Shown here in pieces: positions 50,153 through 59,065 of a DNA stretch of 64,000 bases (the first letter of the stretch is position 1; each line of letters begins with the position of its first letter). This DNA is from Orbilia blumenaviensis (lineage: Eukaryota; Ascomycota; Orbiliomycetes; Orbiliales; Orbiliaceae): positions 868,001 to 932,000 of the forward strand of contig JAVHNS010000014.1 of the NCBI GenBank assembly GCA_036872755.1, written 5' to 3'. The position numbers and the translations under genes are program-made. The notes below the pieces were generated by a model. That model had not been told where the DNA came from and ran no database searches. It saw only the letters and a list, made by a program, of their open reading frames with translations.

Positions 50153-50222
50153 CTGTTTGAAAGAAAGTATGTTAGTGGTGAGGTTCGAACGCAGGGTGTT
50201 TTGGCAGGGAGAAAATCTTACT
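50153..50222 (-). other. mRNA-type intron inside the U6 gene
   Basis: Seventy nucleotides on the minus strand begin with GTAAGATTTTC and end with CTTTCAAACAG, with an ACTAACAT branch site about 20 nt before the acceptor. The insertion lies directly between GAAA and CGATACAGAGA, four bases before the ACAGAGA box. All splicing signals are of the U2-dependent mRNA type. Removal restores an uninterrupted U6. Confidence 0.93.
50183..50191 (-). promoter_or_regulatory. Pol III B-box within the U6 intron
   Basis: GTTCGAACC on the minus strand is an exact match to the TFIIIC B-box consensus GTTCGANNC. It lies inside the U6 intron. A B-box located in the U6 intron is known from Schizosaccharomyces pombe, so this intron probably has a transcriptional role as well. 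There is no tRNA cloverleaf around it. Confidence 0.75.
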
Positions 50223-50275
50223 TTCAAATTGACCATGTGACCCGAAGGTCAAAAATCTAAACAGTTACTTGAGGG

Positions 50276-50283
50276 ATATAATC
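50276..50283 (-). promoter_or_regulatory. TATA-like element of the U6 promoter
   Basis: ATTATATC on the minus strand lies about 25-32 nt upstream of the inferred U6 5' end (50251), the usual TATA position for Pol III-transcribed U6 genes. Confidence 0.55.
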
Positions 50284-50857
50284 TTGAAATAGATTCCGGA
50301 TCTGGAAATATCACACAGCAACACATTAGCCCTTACACATTTCATTAGAAATCTAGGGCGCCGGCATAGGCACCTATTAGAGAGGAGCCCGGAATAGCAG
50401 CTTTGGCAGAAGGCCTGTACGTTTCCAGTTCACACCCAATCTGTGAGGTGTGCTGTTCGGTGTATACGTCTACAGGATCTGTTCACTTATACTAATAAAC
50501 TACTTTGATAGAAAACCCGGGCATCACTAAATTGAGATCTGTAAGCACACTTCGCATGTATACAATTCCTTGGCCAATTCCATAATTTCAGCATATGCCG
50601 AGTATACAGGTGGGTATTAAGATTATGAAAAATATCCGTCTGTGCACTGTAGCGAAACATTCCTTCACACAAGGACCGATTTTATCAAGACTTAATTAAA
50701 CGATATTACTATGCGGTTGAACGGTAGTACTACTTAAAGCAAATATCCTCCAGACAGGATTTGAGCATGCCCTGTGGGCTCTGTTAAGCCTAGCATGGCC
50801 CTCAGAGAATCGACACAACTTCCACTGAAACTTGAGTGTATAGGATAAATATTTATT
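50284..50857. other. Intergenic, no supported gene
   Basis: This is the upstream flank of U6 and the 3' flank of the secreted Cys-rich protein gene. No gene, repeat or tRNA is recognised. Confidence 0.6.
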
Positions 50858-51961
50858 CTACTTATTCATCTCTGGGTTTGGAACGCTTTCATAATCTGGG
50901 CCTTCTAGGGGTAGGCCAGCTGGAGGACCACCACGCCACATCCATTGGTACTTTTCCTGCCCTTCAAACCATTCCGCAGATTCCTTCCAGTATTCTATTT
51001 CAGTTTGGTTTAAATATTTGAGTTCCCTCAGTAAGAAAGCTGACCATGGTAAATCGCATCGGAAGCTTCTTATTTTTTGTTGAAGCCCGGCGCCTTGAAA
51101 CTGCTTAACCTCTCTCGTTCCCCGATTCCCATCAGTTATCAGCCGCTTCTTGCACTCGCTGTCGGTGTAGAAGTGGCAGGTACACATAGATACGACCCAA
51201 GATCGCATCGATAAGCCCTCTACCCCGTCAATGGTGATGGCCGTACACTTGCCCTGTCCAGTTACAGGGGATATGTCTTTATGTTTTAGCTCGGCGCTGA
51301 ATTTTACTGTCTGGTTAACTCCATCCCATTCGTTGTAGCGCTTTTCATCATCACCTCCGTTGGATATATTTATCGAACAGCCAGAGAAATCGTGAAACCC
51401 AATATTTTCGGCACAGCCGAAGCTATATGCGGGGTCTGGGGAAGGGATTCCAATTTCTGGTGGCGTCTCGGTCAAAAATCGGTTTTGTACATCGAACAAT
51501 CGCCTGCCACAATTTTCGTCTGCGTAGAATACACAAGTGCAATATCCCTGAACAAACAGCGCTTTGATATCTGGCTTGGAACTCGGCATCCAAGGAGCCA
51601 CACTTTTGAGCTTGTAACATCTCCCATAGAGAGTAGGGTCATGTGGGTGGAGCTCGGATAAGCTTAGTGGAGTAGTCTCTATGAACACTGCTACATGGAT
51701 GGCCCAAAAATCCACTTTATGTCCATAGAAACCGACACGACAGGTGGGCATTGTTCTCGCAAATTTCCACCTGTGGCCCTCTGGTATCGCTGGCAACCAT
51801 CCCTCAGGTGACGGTCCTTCAGTTGGATTTACTCGTATATGGACCTCGTTGTTTAGCTCGGGGGTTGGGTGACCACGTGGGATGGCATTACTTAAATAAA
51901 TAGTAAACATGGCCCAGGTCAACAAAGTCGTAGCAGAGGGTGAGTGCAACTTGATCCTCAT
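50858..51961 (-). CDS. Secreted Cys-rich protein with duplicated module
   Basis: An intronless frame of 367 residues. The N-terminus (MRIKLHSPSATTLLTWAMFT, then IYLSNAIPRG) is a plausible signal peptide cleaved near residue 27. The protein holds two related modules. In the first, C-Y-K-L is followed after about 25 residues by CTCVFYADENCGRRLFD and later by YSFGC. In the second, C-T-A-I is followed after about 20 residues by CTCHFYTDSECKKRLITD and later by SFRC. The shared core is C-T-C-x-F-Y-x-D-x-x-C-x-x-R-L, with matching flanking Cys, so an internal duplication is likely and disulfides within each module are expected. The C-terminal tail is Trp/Glu/Pro-rich. Potential N-glycosylation sites include NIS and NQT. 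I do not recognise a named family; an extracellular role is inferred from the signal peptide and Cys content. Confidence 0.78.
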   Translation of the reverse strand: MRIKLHSPSATTLLTWAMFTIYLSNAIPRGHPTPELNNEVHIRVNPTEGPSPEGWLPAIPEGHRWKFARTMPTCRVGFYGHKVDFWAIHVAVFIETTPLSLSELHPHDPTLYGRCYKLKSVAPWMPSSKPDIKALFVQGYCTCVFYADENCGRRLFDVQNRFLTETPPEIGIPSPDPAYSFGCAENIGFHDFSGCSINISNGGDDEKRYNEWDGVNQTVKFSAELKHKDISPVTGQGKCTAITIDGVEGLSMRSWVVSMCTCHFYTDSECKKRLITDGNRGTREVKQFQGAGLQQKIRSFRCDLPWSAFLLRELKYLNQTEIEYWKESAEWFEGQEKYQWMWRGGPPAGLPLEGPDYESVPNPEMNK

Positions 51962-52886
51962 TTTTGTGGCCCTATTGCAAGAGGTAAAACTAGGTGGTTC
52001 TTAAGATTCGCGATGGGAGGTGCCTCGGCCAAGCTTAAGTATCCTTGTAAGATTGATAAGTTGTGATATGGTAGCAGTGTAGGTAGGTAGGTAGATGCTA
52101 ATAAGGCGGTTGCTATGCCTCCAGGGAGACCTACTTATAGGTCTTATGTCAATATTAATATTGCGGGCCTAGCGCGCAGCTAGGTTGTATAGGGTGTACA
52201 GAACCATAATATATATATTGCGCACTGTTAGGTAGCTGCACATCGACTACCAGCTAACCGGATCGAGAGTCCTGCAACTTATGATAGTAGATACGAAACT
52301 AGTAGCAAAGTAGCACTTCATGGTCTACGAGACGATTGGTTTCTTAACACGTTTAAAACACCTATTTAGTTGTAGGCTGCTATACGATACTTGCAGGAGT
52401 TTGGGTTTGTGGAATGGCATATACAATACCGTCCATTAGCCGAGTCGAATGGACTAGACCACGGATAAAGTTGCAAGTTGAAGGAGGCAATGGCGCATAA
52501 TAGAATATCCCCGTAGCCCCGTGCTCCAATAAGTGCAACTGTAACATTGGGCATTTAGAACTGCGTGTAAAACAACCCATAATTAAAATAATGGCTGTTT
52601 CCTGCGTCTGTAAATCAAAGTCACAAACTCTATAGAGAAAATTTAAAATTTCGGTCCCATAAACGCATTGAAGAATACTTATGAGAGATTCTGAGCGGAC
52701 TTAACAAAGTCATTAGTACTGCTTTGCATGTTGGTTCATTTGTATGCATATACCGAGACTACAAGTACCTCGTAGGGCAACACAGAAAAACAAGACCAGT
52801 TTTTGTTATATTTTTTCCAACCCAATGCTAATTGAAACACCAGCCTGAAGCACGTTAGGTATAATACACCCACCACGCCGCCCAAA
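51962..52886. other. Intergenic divergent promoter region
   Basis: This region separates the divergently transcribed secreted-protein and Nudix genes. It is AT-rich with GTAGGTAG repeats near 52080. No coding or RNA gene is supported. Confidence 0.55.
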
Positions 52887-53698
52887 ATGTCAAAACCAAA
52901 TATCAAAGGAACTGTAACATCGGTTGAGCCCCTCAATACCACCGATGCAAACTGGGTTAGGCTTGTCAAGTATGTCCCACGAACTTTCAGCCCTCTGTTT
53001 GCACTTGCACTGTTGCATCCCTCATGCATGGCACCGCCCCGCTAACCAGTGGGGTCTGTATACAGGATCTCTTACAATGACCCAAACTCTGCCCCTCGAA
53101 CGTGGGAATCTTCCGAACGTCTCACTCGTCCTAAAGACTCCGAATCTGACGGAGTTGGGATTATTGCTGTCTTGAGCAGCCCTGGCCAAAAGCCTTCGAT
53201 TCTGCTGCAGAAGCAGTATCGTCCACCGATCGACAAGGTTTGCATCGAAATACCCGCTGGCCTTATCGATGCCGGTGAGACGCCCGAGCAGTGCGCTATT
53301 AGAGAACTCAAGGAAGAGACTGGGTATATTGGCACCTTGGCCCAAGGCGACGATGGCGGCAGTGTCAGTGCTTTGATGTTCAACGACCCCGGGTTTTGCA
53401 ACACAAATCTAAAGTCAGTTCAGCTCTATCAAACAAAGATTGTATTGTTGGCTATTATATACTGACTTATGTTTAATTTAGCTTCGTGCATATGACTATT
53501 GATATGTCGCTGGAGGAAAACAAAAACCCGGTGCAGAACCTAGAAGAAAACGAGTTTATCGAGTGCTTTACTGTTCCTCTCGACGAGCTCTGGCAGGAGT
53601 GTAGGAAGCTGGAAAAGGAAGGATATGGCATTGATGCCCGAGTGGGTACAATTGCAGAGGGTTTCCGGGTTGCCAAGATGTGGAATATGTTTAAATAG
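52887..53698 (+). CDS. Nudix hydrolase, ADP-ribose/ADP-sugar pyrophosphatase
   Basis: Model: join(52887..52969,53066..53413,53482..53698), 215 residues, in phase; donors GTATGT and GTCAGT. The enzyme hydrolyses ADP-ribose and related ADP-sugars to AMP and a sugar phosphate, as Ysa1 and NUDT5 do. The Nudix box is complete at residues about 93-115: G-x5-E-x7-R-E-L-x-E-E-T-G-Y, seen as GLIDAGE, then RELKEETGY, so the metal-binding glutamates are present. Upstream are RTWESSERLTRP and LLQKQYRPPIDK, and downstream DPGFCNTNLNFVHMTIDM and EENEFIECFTVPL, all typical of the NUDT5/Ysa1 branch. The acceptor at 53065 was chosen over one 16 nt earlier because only it keeps the frame (VRLVKISYNDP). There is no targeting sequence, so it is probably cytosolic. 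Confidence 0.95.
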
Positions 53699-53897
53699 AG
53701 GGTCTACCGGCTTTGCTGTCCCGACATATCTAGGGCGCCAACGCTCAAAGATTAATCTAAGCTAGACATATGGCATTTCTAAAATCTATAAAGACGAGGG
53801 GCATATGAATTAACTAGACAAAAGGGAGAAAGAAAGAAAAAAACTGATGATAGTCTTAGAAAATACTCTGAGACTCAGCAGAGACTCATGTAGTTTA

Positions 53898-54830
53898 CTA
53901 GTTGGATGTTAGTTCCCTTAAATACTGGTAACCCGAGCCTGGTTCTACCGTGATTTCGGTGACTAAATACCATCCCAAATCGCCATTCTGAAAACCGTAT
54001 AAGAATATCTCGTGCAGTATTTCTGCCTTGATGCCCCACTTCCGTAAGATCGGCGCGATTTCTGTAAGAATTGTCTCCAAGATTTCCCGGATACTAGTTT
54101 CTCTCCGTGGGTTAAGTTCTGCACCCCAGAAACCAGAAATCCAGTTGTCGCCGTAAATGATCTCTACGCCTACTCTGAGCGCGAATTTATTAGACTTGGG
54201 CCATGGGCCTATATTTTTTACCCGAGCTCCGAGTTTGGCAGTTTCCCCATCCTCTCCAGTCTCGTAATAATAGTAGCTTCCACCCTGATATGTTATTCCA
54301 TCGATTACTTCGGTTTTTATGAACTTCTGCCACCTTCTTCTAAAGATTTCCTTTGAGGTTTCGCCATCGCTGAATAGGGAGGCCATTAGGGGGTCTGTTT
54401 GATATGGAGAGAATAAAGGTTCGTCAAGGAATATTAGATCTAGGATATCACCACTTAGTACCGTAGATGGGCTATCGTGTACCGTAGGTCCTGGTGTCAT
54501 GTTCCCTTCTGTATTGAGAGTGCCGTGTGCATATCGAAAGCCTTTTGGAATCCCATCTTGGAGTACAAATTTAAGGGATGGCGGTTTTCGCGGATCGGAT
54601 TTCATTGCAATCTTGTGACTAGAAATACCGCCCGGGGTTGTAGGGCCATAACGGCTTCTCCGTATCACTGGGTCATTTAAAATGATATCCTTCCAAAGAG
54701 GCGTAACCCTTGCCGCCGAAATTTGATCTCCAATGGGCAAATGTGACAGAATCCGCGATTGAAGCTCAAAAGGCAACGCTAAGATAGGCACTGGTCTGGA
54801 CCCTTTTGTCTCTGCTGAGGAAGCTGGCAT
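53898..54830 (-). CDS. F-box protein
   Basis: An intronless frame of 310 residues. Residues about 14-60 form an F-box: ILALPFELQSRILSHLPIGD, then QISAARVTPLWKDIILNDP. In this family the F-box binds Skp1 and brings substrates to an SCF ubiquitin ligase. The remaining 250 residues contain no recognisable WD40, leucine-rich or Kelch repeats. They include SLKFVLQDGIPKGFRYAHG, GARVKNIGPWPKSNKFALRV, and a C-terminal aromatic-rich part ending in YQYLRELTSN. The substrate cannot be inferred. Many ascomycetes carry large, fast-evolving families of such orphan F-box genes. Confidence 0.8.
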   Translation of the reverse strand: MPASSAETKGSRPVPILALPFELQSRILSHLPIGDQISAARVTPLWKDIILNDPVIRRSRYGPTTPGGISSHKIAMKSDPRKPPSLKFVLQDGIPKGFRYAHGTLNTEGNMTPGPTVHDSPSTVLSGDILDLIFLDEPLFSPYQTDPLMASLFSDGETSKEIFRRRWQKFIKTEVIDGITYQGGSYYYYETGEDGETAKLGARVKNIGPWPKSNKFALRVGVEIIYGDNWISGFWGAELNPRRETSIREILETILTEIAPILRKWGIKAEILHEIFLYGFQNGDLGWYLVTEITVEPGSGYQYLRELTSN

Positions 54831-55787
54831 CTGTATACACGTCTGGTGTTCCCCGGGAAAATTACTTCCTATCAGTTAGCGAGATTTGCCTCTTTCGCCT
54901 AGTAACCTTAATTAGACTTCATTATGCATCAATCTGTCGGTATGGTTGCATCCGATGATTTCTTGGGTTACAAGGTGGTTGAGACGTCTGAAACTCCCGG
55001 AAGGACTAACCTTTAGGTTTTTTTGCTTGCCGAAGTGCTAGGAAGCTAGATTTTAAGCTAACGTTGTCCCTCTGAACTATGGAGCCGAATTCCGCGCTTT
55101 TTTTTCCCCGCTCAATTTAATAGAACAATTGCTGGAATCCGAATATGGAATGTTGCGAGGTGTTTGATTTGGATTGAACGTGATTGAATTAAGCTTAAAA
55201 AATTAAAAATATGGCACAGATACATGCAGCGTGATGCATGAAGTGATCCTAGGCCTCGGTGCTATTTTGGCTTGCTGGAGGGGTCTCGGTGGACCCTGCA
55301 AAATATGCCACATGAACAACGCAAGGCCAGTTCCTTTTGACAGGTCCTGACGCGGATGTCTCTTTCTGGAAATCCGGCTCGGGTACTGTGGCCTTCTAAG
55401 CTTCTTGGGCGCCTAGTATGCATAGATAATACTCTTACGAGGCTTCCCAGAAAGCTTATGATCGTCAAGACATATGGCAAATTGAAAATCTGCGGTTCCG
55501 GGCTTATAAATCCGACAGTGCGCCGTACAAACACATTATTTCTATAAAAGGTAGGTTGAGAATATAGGAAGTACGAGCGTACTATCCGTCGGACAAGTCT
55601 CTGGCTTCGGGTCTATAACGTTCTTTTGACGATATTTGTGCTTGCCTTTTAGGCTCTTCCATTCTTTTGAATATTCACTCTTTTATATCTAAAGTCTTTG
55701 ACTTTCGTCGTTCATTTCAACACAGCCTCGAATACCTTAGCGACGGATCGGATACATTTTGAAGTGTTATAAGATCACTTAGCAAAG
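54831..55787. other. Intergenic, no supported gene
   Basis: This is the divergent region between the F-box gene and the Cys-rich repeat protein. A small frame at 55262-55534 (-) is unsupported. No RNA gene or repeat is recognised. Confidence 0.55.
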
Positions 55788-57011
55788 ATGTATATCCTTA
55801 TCCCAGCCATCTTGATTGGGAGGTAATCATCCCCACCGCCTAGTCTCAAAAATAGTCAATAAGAATATACTAAAACGTTCTACTTTAGCTTCATCCAATC
55901 TGGCGCAGCCTACAACTACAAGGTCAAAACCACCACTGAAACCGCAACCATAACAAAGTATAAAACCACAGTCAATTGCAAGGTCCCGGCTAAGACCGTA
56001 ACCCTGACCAAAACTGTTCTAAAGCCACCTGGTTTGAGCGATATTTCGTCCTACGCTTCATTCAAAGGTCTCACCTGTATTAAGGCTGTGCCATCGAAGA
56101 CGACGAAGTCACCATCAACCACCGAGGAAGCTTGGGTCAAGAATTGTCCTCCATCTGTCACTCTGACTGCGATTCCAAAATGCCCAGCGATCCGCTGTCC
56201 GGCCGAAGCTGAGCTTAATTGCCCAGTCGCAAGGATCGCAGCACCAATAGAATGGGACTGCCGCTGCAAGGATAGACCACCAACCACCACAAACTATGTT
56301 AAGCCCTGCCCATCGTGCTGTCCACCATTCCCCACGAGAGGGTATGAGAGTAGCTGCCTCGGGAAAATGAGCATTTTGCCAGGCTTCCGGCCGACGACGT
56401 TGACGGAGGAAGCTGAAGCTACGGCCACGCCAACCAAACAGGGTATTGCGGTTGGCGAACCAAACCCAGCAAAACCATCGGAAAAGGAAGATAAGCCAGA
56501 TGGTGAAAAGACCGATGAGAAGCCAGCTGATGGAAAGACTGACGAAAAGGCTGATGAGAAACCAGCTGATGAGAAGACCGACGAGAAGACTGATGAGAAG
56601 CCAGCCGATGACAAAGCCGGCGGGAAGCCAACTGACGAGAAGACTGATGAAAAGACTGATGACAAACCGGCCGATGACAAGGCCGGCGGGAAGCCAGCTG
56701 ATGAGAAAACCGATGAGAAAACCGATGAGAAAACCGATGAGAAAACCGATGAGAAAACCGATGAGAAAACCGATGAGAAAACCGATGAGAAAACCGATGA
56801 GAAAACTGATGAGAAGCCGGCCGATGACAAAGCCGGCGGGAAACCAACCGATGAGAAAACTGATGAGAAGCCGGCCGATGAGAAAACTGACGAGAAGGCT
56901 GATGAGAAGCCGGCTGATGACAAAGCCGGCGGGAAACCAGCTGACGATAAGGCTGATGAGAAACCAACTGATGATAAGGCTGATGAGGGATCAGACGATG
57001 GATACTACTGA
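55788..57011 (+). CDS. Secreted Cys-rich protein with TDEK/PADDK repeat tail
   Basis: Model: join(55788..55822,55889..57011), 385 residues; donor GTAATC, acceptor TTTAG, in phase. The spliced N-terminus MYILIPAILIGSFIQSGAAY is a good signal peptide. Residues about 25-150 form a Cys-rich region with a Thr-rich start (TTTETATITKYKTTVNC) and Cys in pairs (KCPAIRC, WDCRCKD, CPSCCPP), compatible with a compact disulfide-bonded domain. From about residue 175 to the end the protein is almost wholly built of charged four- to ten-residue units (TDEK, ADEKP, PADDKAGGK). This tail is disordered and highly charged, plausibly a cell-wall or extracellular spacer. No GPI signal follows. Genes of this design are common among secreted fungal surface proteins; I cannot name a family. 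Confidence 0.82.
56500..56995 (+). repeat. 12-bp coding minisatellite (TDEK units)
   Basis: The unit ACCGATGAGAAA and its variants repeat in frame, with about nine near-perfect consecutive copies at about 56701-56808. Interspersed 27-30 bp units encode PADDKAGGK. The third-position variants (ACC/ACT, AAA/AAG) mark higher-order duplications. Copy number is expected to vary between strains. Confidence 0.92.
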
Positions 57012-57276
57012 CGAAAAAGCTGATGGCAAGGATCAATTCGCGAAGCTATTGATGAATTACGGAATATTAAAAGGAGGTATGAACACAAATTATTTTAGAA
57101 GAGAATAGAATAACGAAGATTCAAGTCCTTTCAATTATCTTTTCAAGTTGTAATACATGCATGTAGACAGTAATCGTTGTCCCTCCAATCGCGTCACAAT
57201 ACTGCATTGTATCGTAGGAGAAACGATATGAGGATGCCGATAAAATAACTTTAGGAGTAACAAACTGCAGAACCAA

Positions 57277-58120
57277 TTAGGATTCATCTGACTCGCCACC
57301 TTCCCGGTTATAGGATCGCTGATTAAAATATTGTGATCCTTCCTTAGCAATTCTGGCGGCGCGTCTAGCATGTCCCGCAAGCCATTCTGCGTACTCAATT
57401 TCGTTCAAAACTGCCTTTTCCAGTAGCTTATGGAGCCAAACATGAATTCCTTTCAACCCAATCTCGTTTTCAGAACTTAGGGCACCGATGTATCCTCGGA
57501 AAACATCTGCAAGTTCTCTGGTGGTAATTTCGCCCCAGTCGCCGTAGCTATGAATGTGCTGCTCCATCCTGTAACAGATGGCGAGGTAGTGGGCTTGATT
57601 ATCGGTGAGGAATGATTGTTTGATTTCCTGGAGGCCAAAACAGTTTTAGTGAGAGATATTTACAAAGGAGGACAGGAACTCTTACTTCTTGCTTGTCTTG
57701 GTCGAGACTGGCACCCTTGGACCCGATGATATCTCCTACAACTTCACCTATGATAATGATCCCAGTGCGAGCGTAGGAAGGCTCGTCTCCCTTTGGCTTG
57801 GAGAAAGCCTTTTTGAAGCGACTTCCAGTGGATTCACCGACGGGGCTGGTGCCGTTCTGAGAGGAGCCTTCGACCTTGTCTCTCATCTTCTTGTCGACCT
57901 TTAAAATCTCCTTGAGGACCTTTTTGTTCTTGATGTCTGGCAACACAGGGAGCTTAACCACTGGTCGCGTTTCAAAAGGCTCGAGATGGCCGATGGGAAT
58001 TTCCAGGGGGATGATGTTGCTGGCGTTCATGGTTGCTTTGGTGTTGATTGGGTTGATTGGTCTGTCTGCGCCAGGTCCGAAGCAAGAAAGTGTGTAGATA
58101 CAGTTTAAGAACCTTCGCAT
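57277..58120 (-). CDS. Degenerate RNase III-fold protein
   Basis: Model: complement(join(57277..57627,57686..58120)), at least 261 residues; donor GAA|GTAAGA, acceptor CCAG, in phase. It resembles the fungal RNase III domain (Rnt1/Pac1): LPVLPDIKNKKVLKEI resembles the entry helix; SYARTGIIIIGEVVGDI lies where the signature ERLEFLGDAVL would be; FLTDNQAHYLAICYRM resembles the middle helices; and ADVFRGYIGALSSEN and GLKGIHVWLHKLLEK match the last helices. The catalytic pattern is damaged: the signature E-x-x-E is not conserved, and the second D-x-x-E motif reads D-V-F-R. It is therefore probably inactive, like mitochondrial ribosomal RNase III relatives. No double-stranded RNA-binding domain follows. 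The frame stays open upstream to about 58430 with coding-like sequence (KIPFSKKLEKIKNEYLKN) but without an ATG, so an upstream spliced start is likely and the true 5' end is unresolved. Confidence 0.65.
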
Positions 58121-59065
58121 GGCAAAAGGAGGAGGAGGGATTAGTTGTTCCTCAGCGGTGGGTTTAGGCAACCTGTGTCTCTTGATGCGCGTTGAGGTTG
58201 GCTGTTCATGAGAGGGCGGGAGATTTTTGAGGTACTCGTTCTTGATCTTCTCGAGTTTTTTGGAGAATGGAATTTTCGGGGAAGAGGCAAGAGATCTGAG
58301 GCGTAGTGAGTGAGTGTAAAGACATTCTATAATAAGTGAGATAGTCTGTATATAGCCATTTGAAGGTGGTTGCCCGAAAGAACGGCAGTTGCGAAGTGAC
58401 GATGAATAGGAGGAGGGGAGTACTTAATAAGAGGATGATTTATATTTGGCATATTACCTAGGTACTTGGCTATATTAAGCAGCTTACTCAGTTGGTATTC
58501 CATGGTACTTCTTGGAGACTATTCACTGGCTACCTACTTTGGACCTGAGTCTTTTCTTATTAATTCATGAGACTGTTTCCTTACTTAAGAATGAAGCGAG
58601 CGCTATAATTCAGGGCTTATCTGTAGGCTTTGGTATATAGCTTGCTAGTGATACCAAATACCTATACCCCGATAGCATCAATTTTATTGCGCCTAGAATG
58701 ATGAATCAAGATTTTGAAACAGATGCTTAGTTACAGCTTAGAAGCCCTGGAGCCTTCGTCCCGTTGCATTTTAGTGGAGATTCGCGTTGTTGGGTGCATA
58801 GACCTATATAACGTTGCTTTGACCTCAAGCCTGTGTATCCATCTGAGTGTGCTAGTGCTCGACGTGATATAATATTGTGACCCCAGGGTTCCGCACACTT
58901 TTAGTAATTATGTTTGGGGATCTGTAAGCACTTGCACTTTGTATTTTTCGATTCTACGACTGATACTTCATGCTTCAAAGTTGCACAAAAAAGGTATTCA
59001 ATTCGATTCAGCTATTTAAAAACTTTTTATTCCGCAAGCCGGCCCGTTTGCTTTCTGGGGCCCCA
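58121..59065. other. Upstream flank with possible 5' exon; rest unassigned
   Basis: The part up to about 58430 is probably coding for the minus-strand RNase III-like gene, but no start codon and donor pair could be fixed. The remainder to 59065 is AT-rich and shows no gene. It includes the 3' flank of the large gene that ends at 59066. Confidence 0.45.

Larger units (their letters stand above)
50077..50251 (-). ncRNA. U6 spliceosomal snRNA interrupted by an intron
   Basis: On the minus strand, exon 1 (50251..50223) has the 5' hairpin GACC-TTCG-GGTC followed by ACATGGTCAATTTGAAA. Exon 2 (50152..about 50080) reads CGATACAGAGAAGATTAGCA, then TGGCCCCTGCACTAAGGATG and ACACGC. This contains the invariant ACAGAGA box (U2/5' splice-site pairing), the AGC catalytic triad and the internal stem-loop region. 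A run of eight T (50084-50077) is the Pol III terminator. The two parts are separated by 50153..50222, a 70-nt intron with donor GTAAGA, branch ACTAAC and acceptor CAG. Joining them gives TTTGAAACGATACAGAGA, the exact canonical U6 sequence. The function is catalysis in the spliceosome. The 5' end is inferred from the hairpin and the upstream TATA-like element. Confidence 0.95.

Noticed and set aside
50181..50193. B-box-like GGTTCGAAC considered as part of a tRNA gene.
   Set aside because: No acceptor stem, anticodon arm or A-box lies at the right distance on either strand. The sequence falls within the U6 intron, where a B-box makes sense.
56294..57108. Long open frames antisense and out of frame to the TDEK repeat (including 56294-56923 and 56419-57036 minus, 56446-57108 plus).
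   Set aside because: A 12-bp repeat without stops in one frame is often open in the others. These proteins are pure repeat translations (FSSVFSS, SHRFSHRF, MRKPMRKP) without conserved ends. The signal-peptide-bearing plus-strand frame explains the locus.
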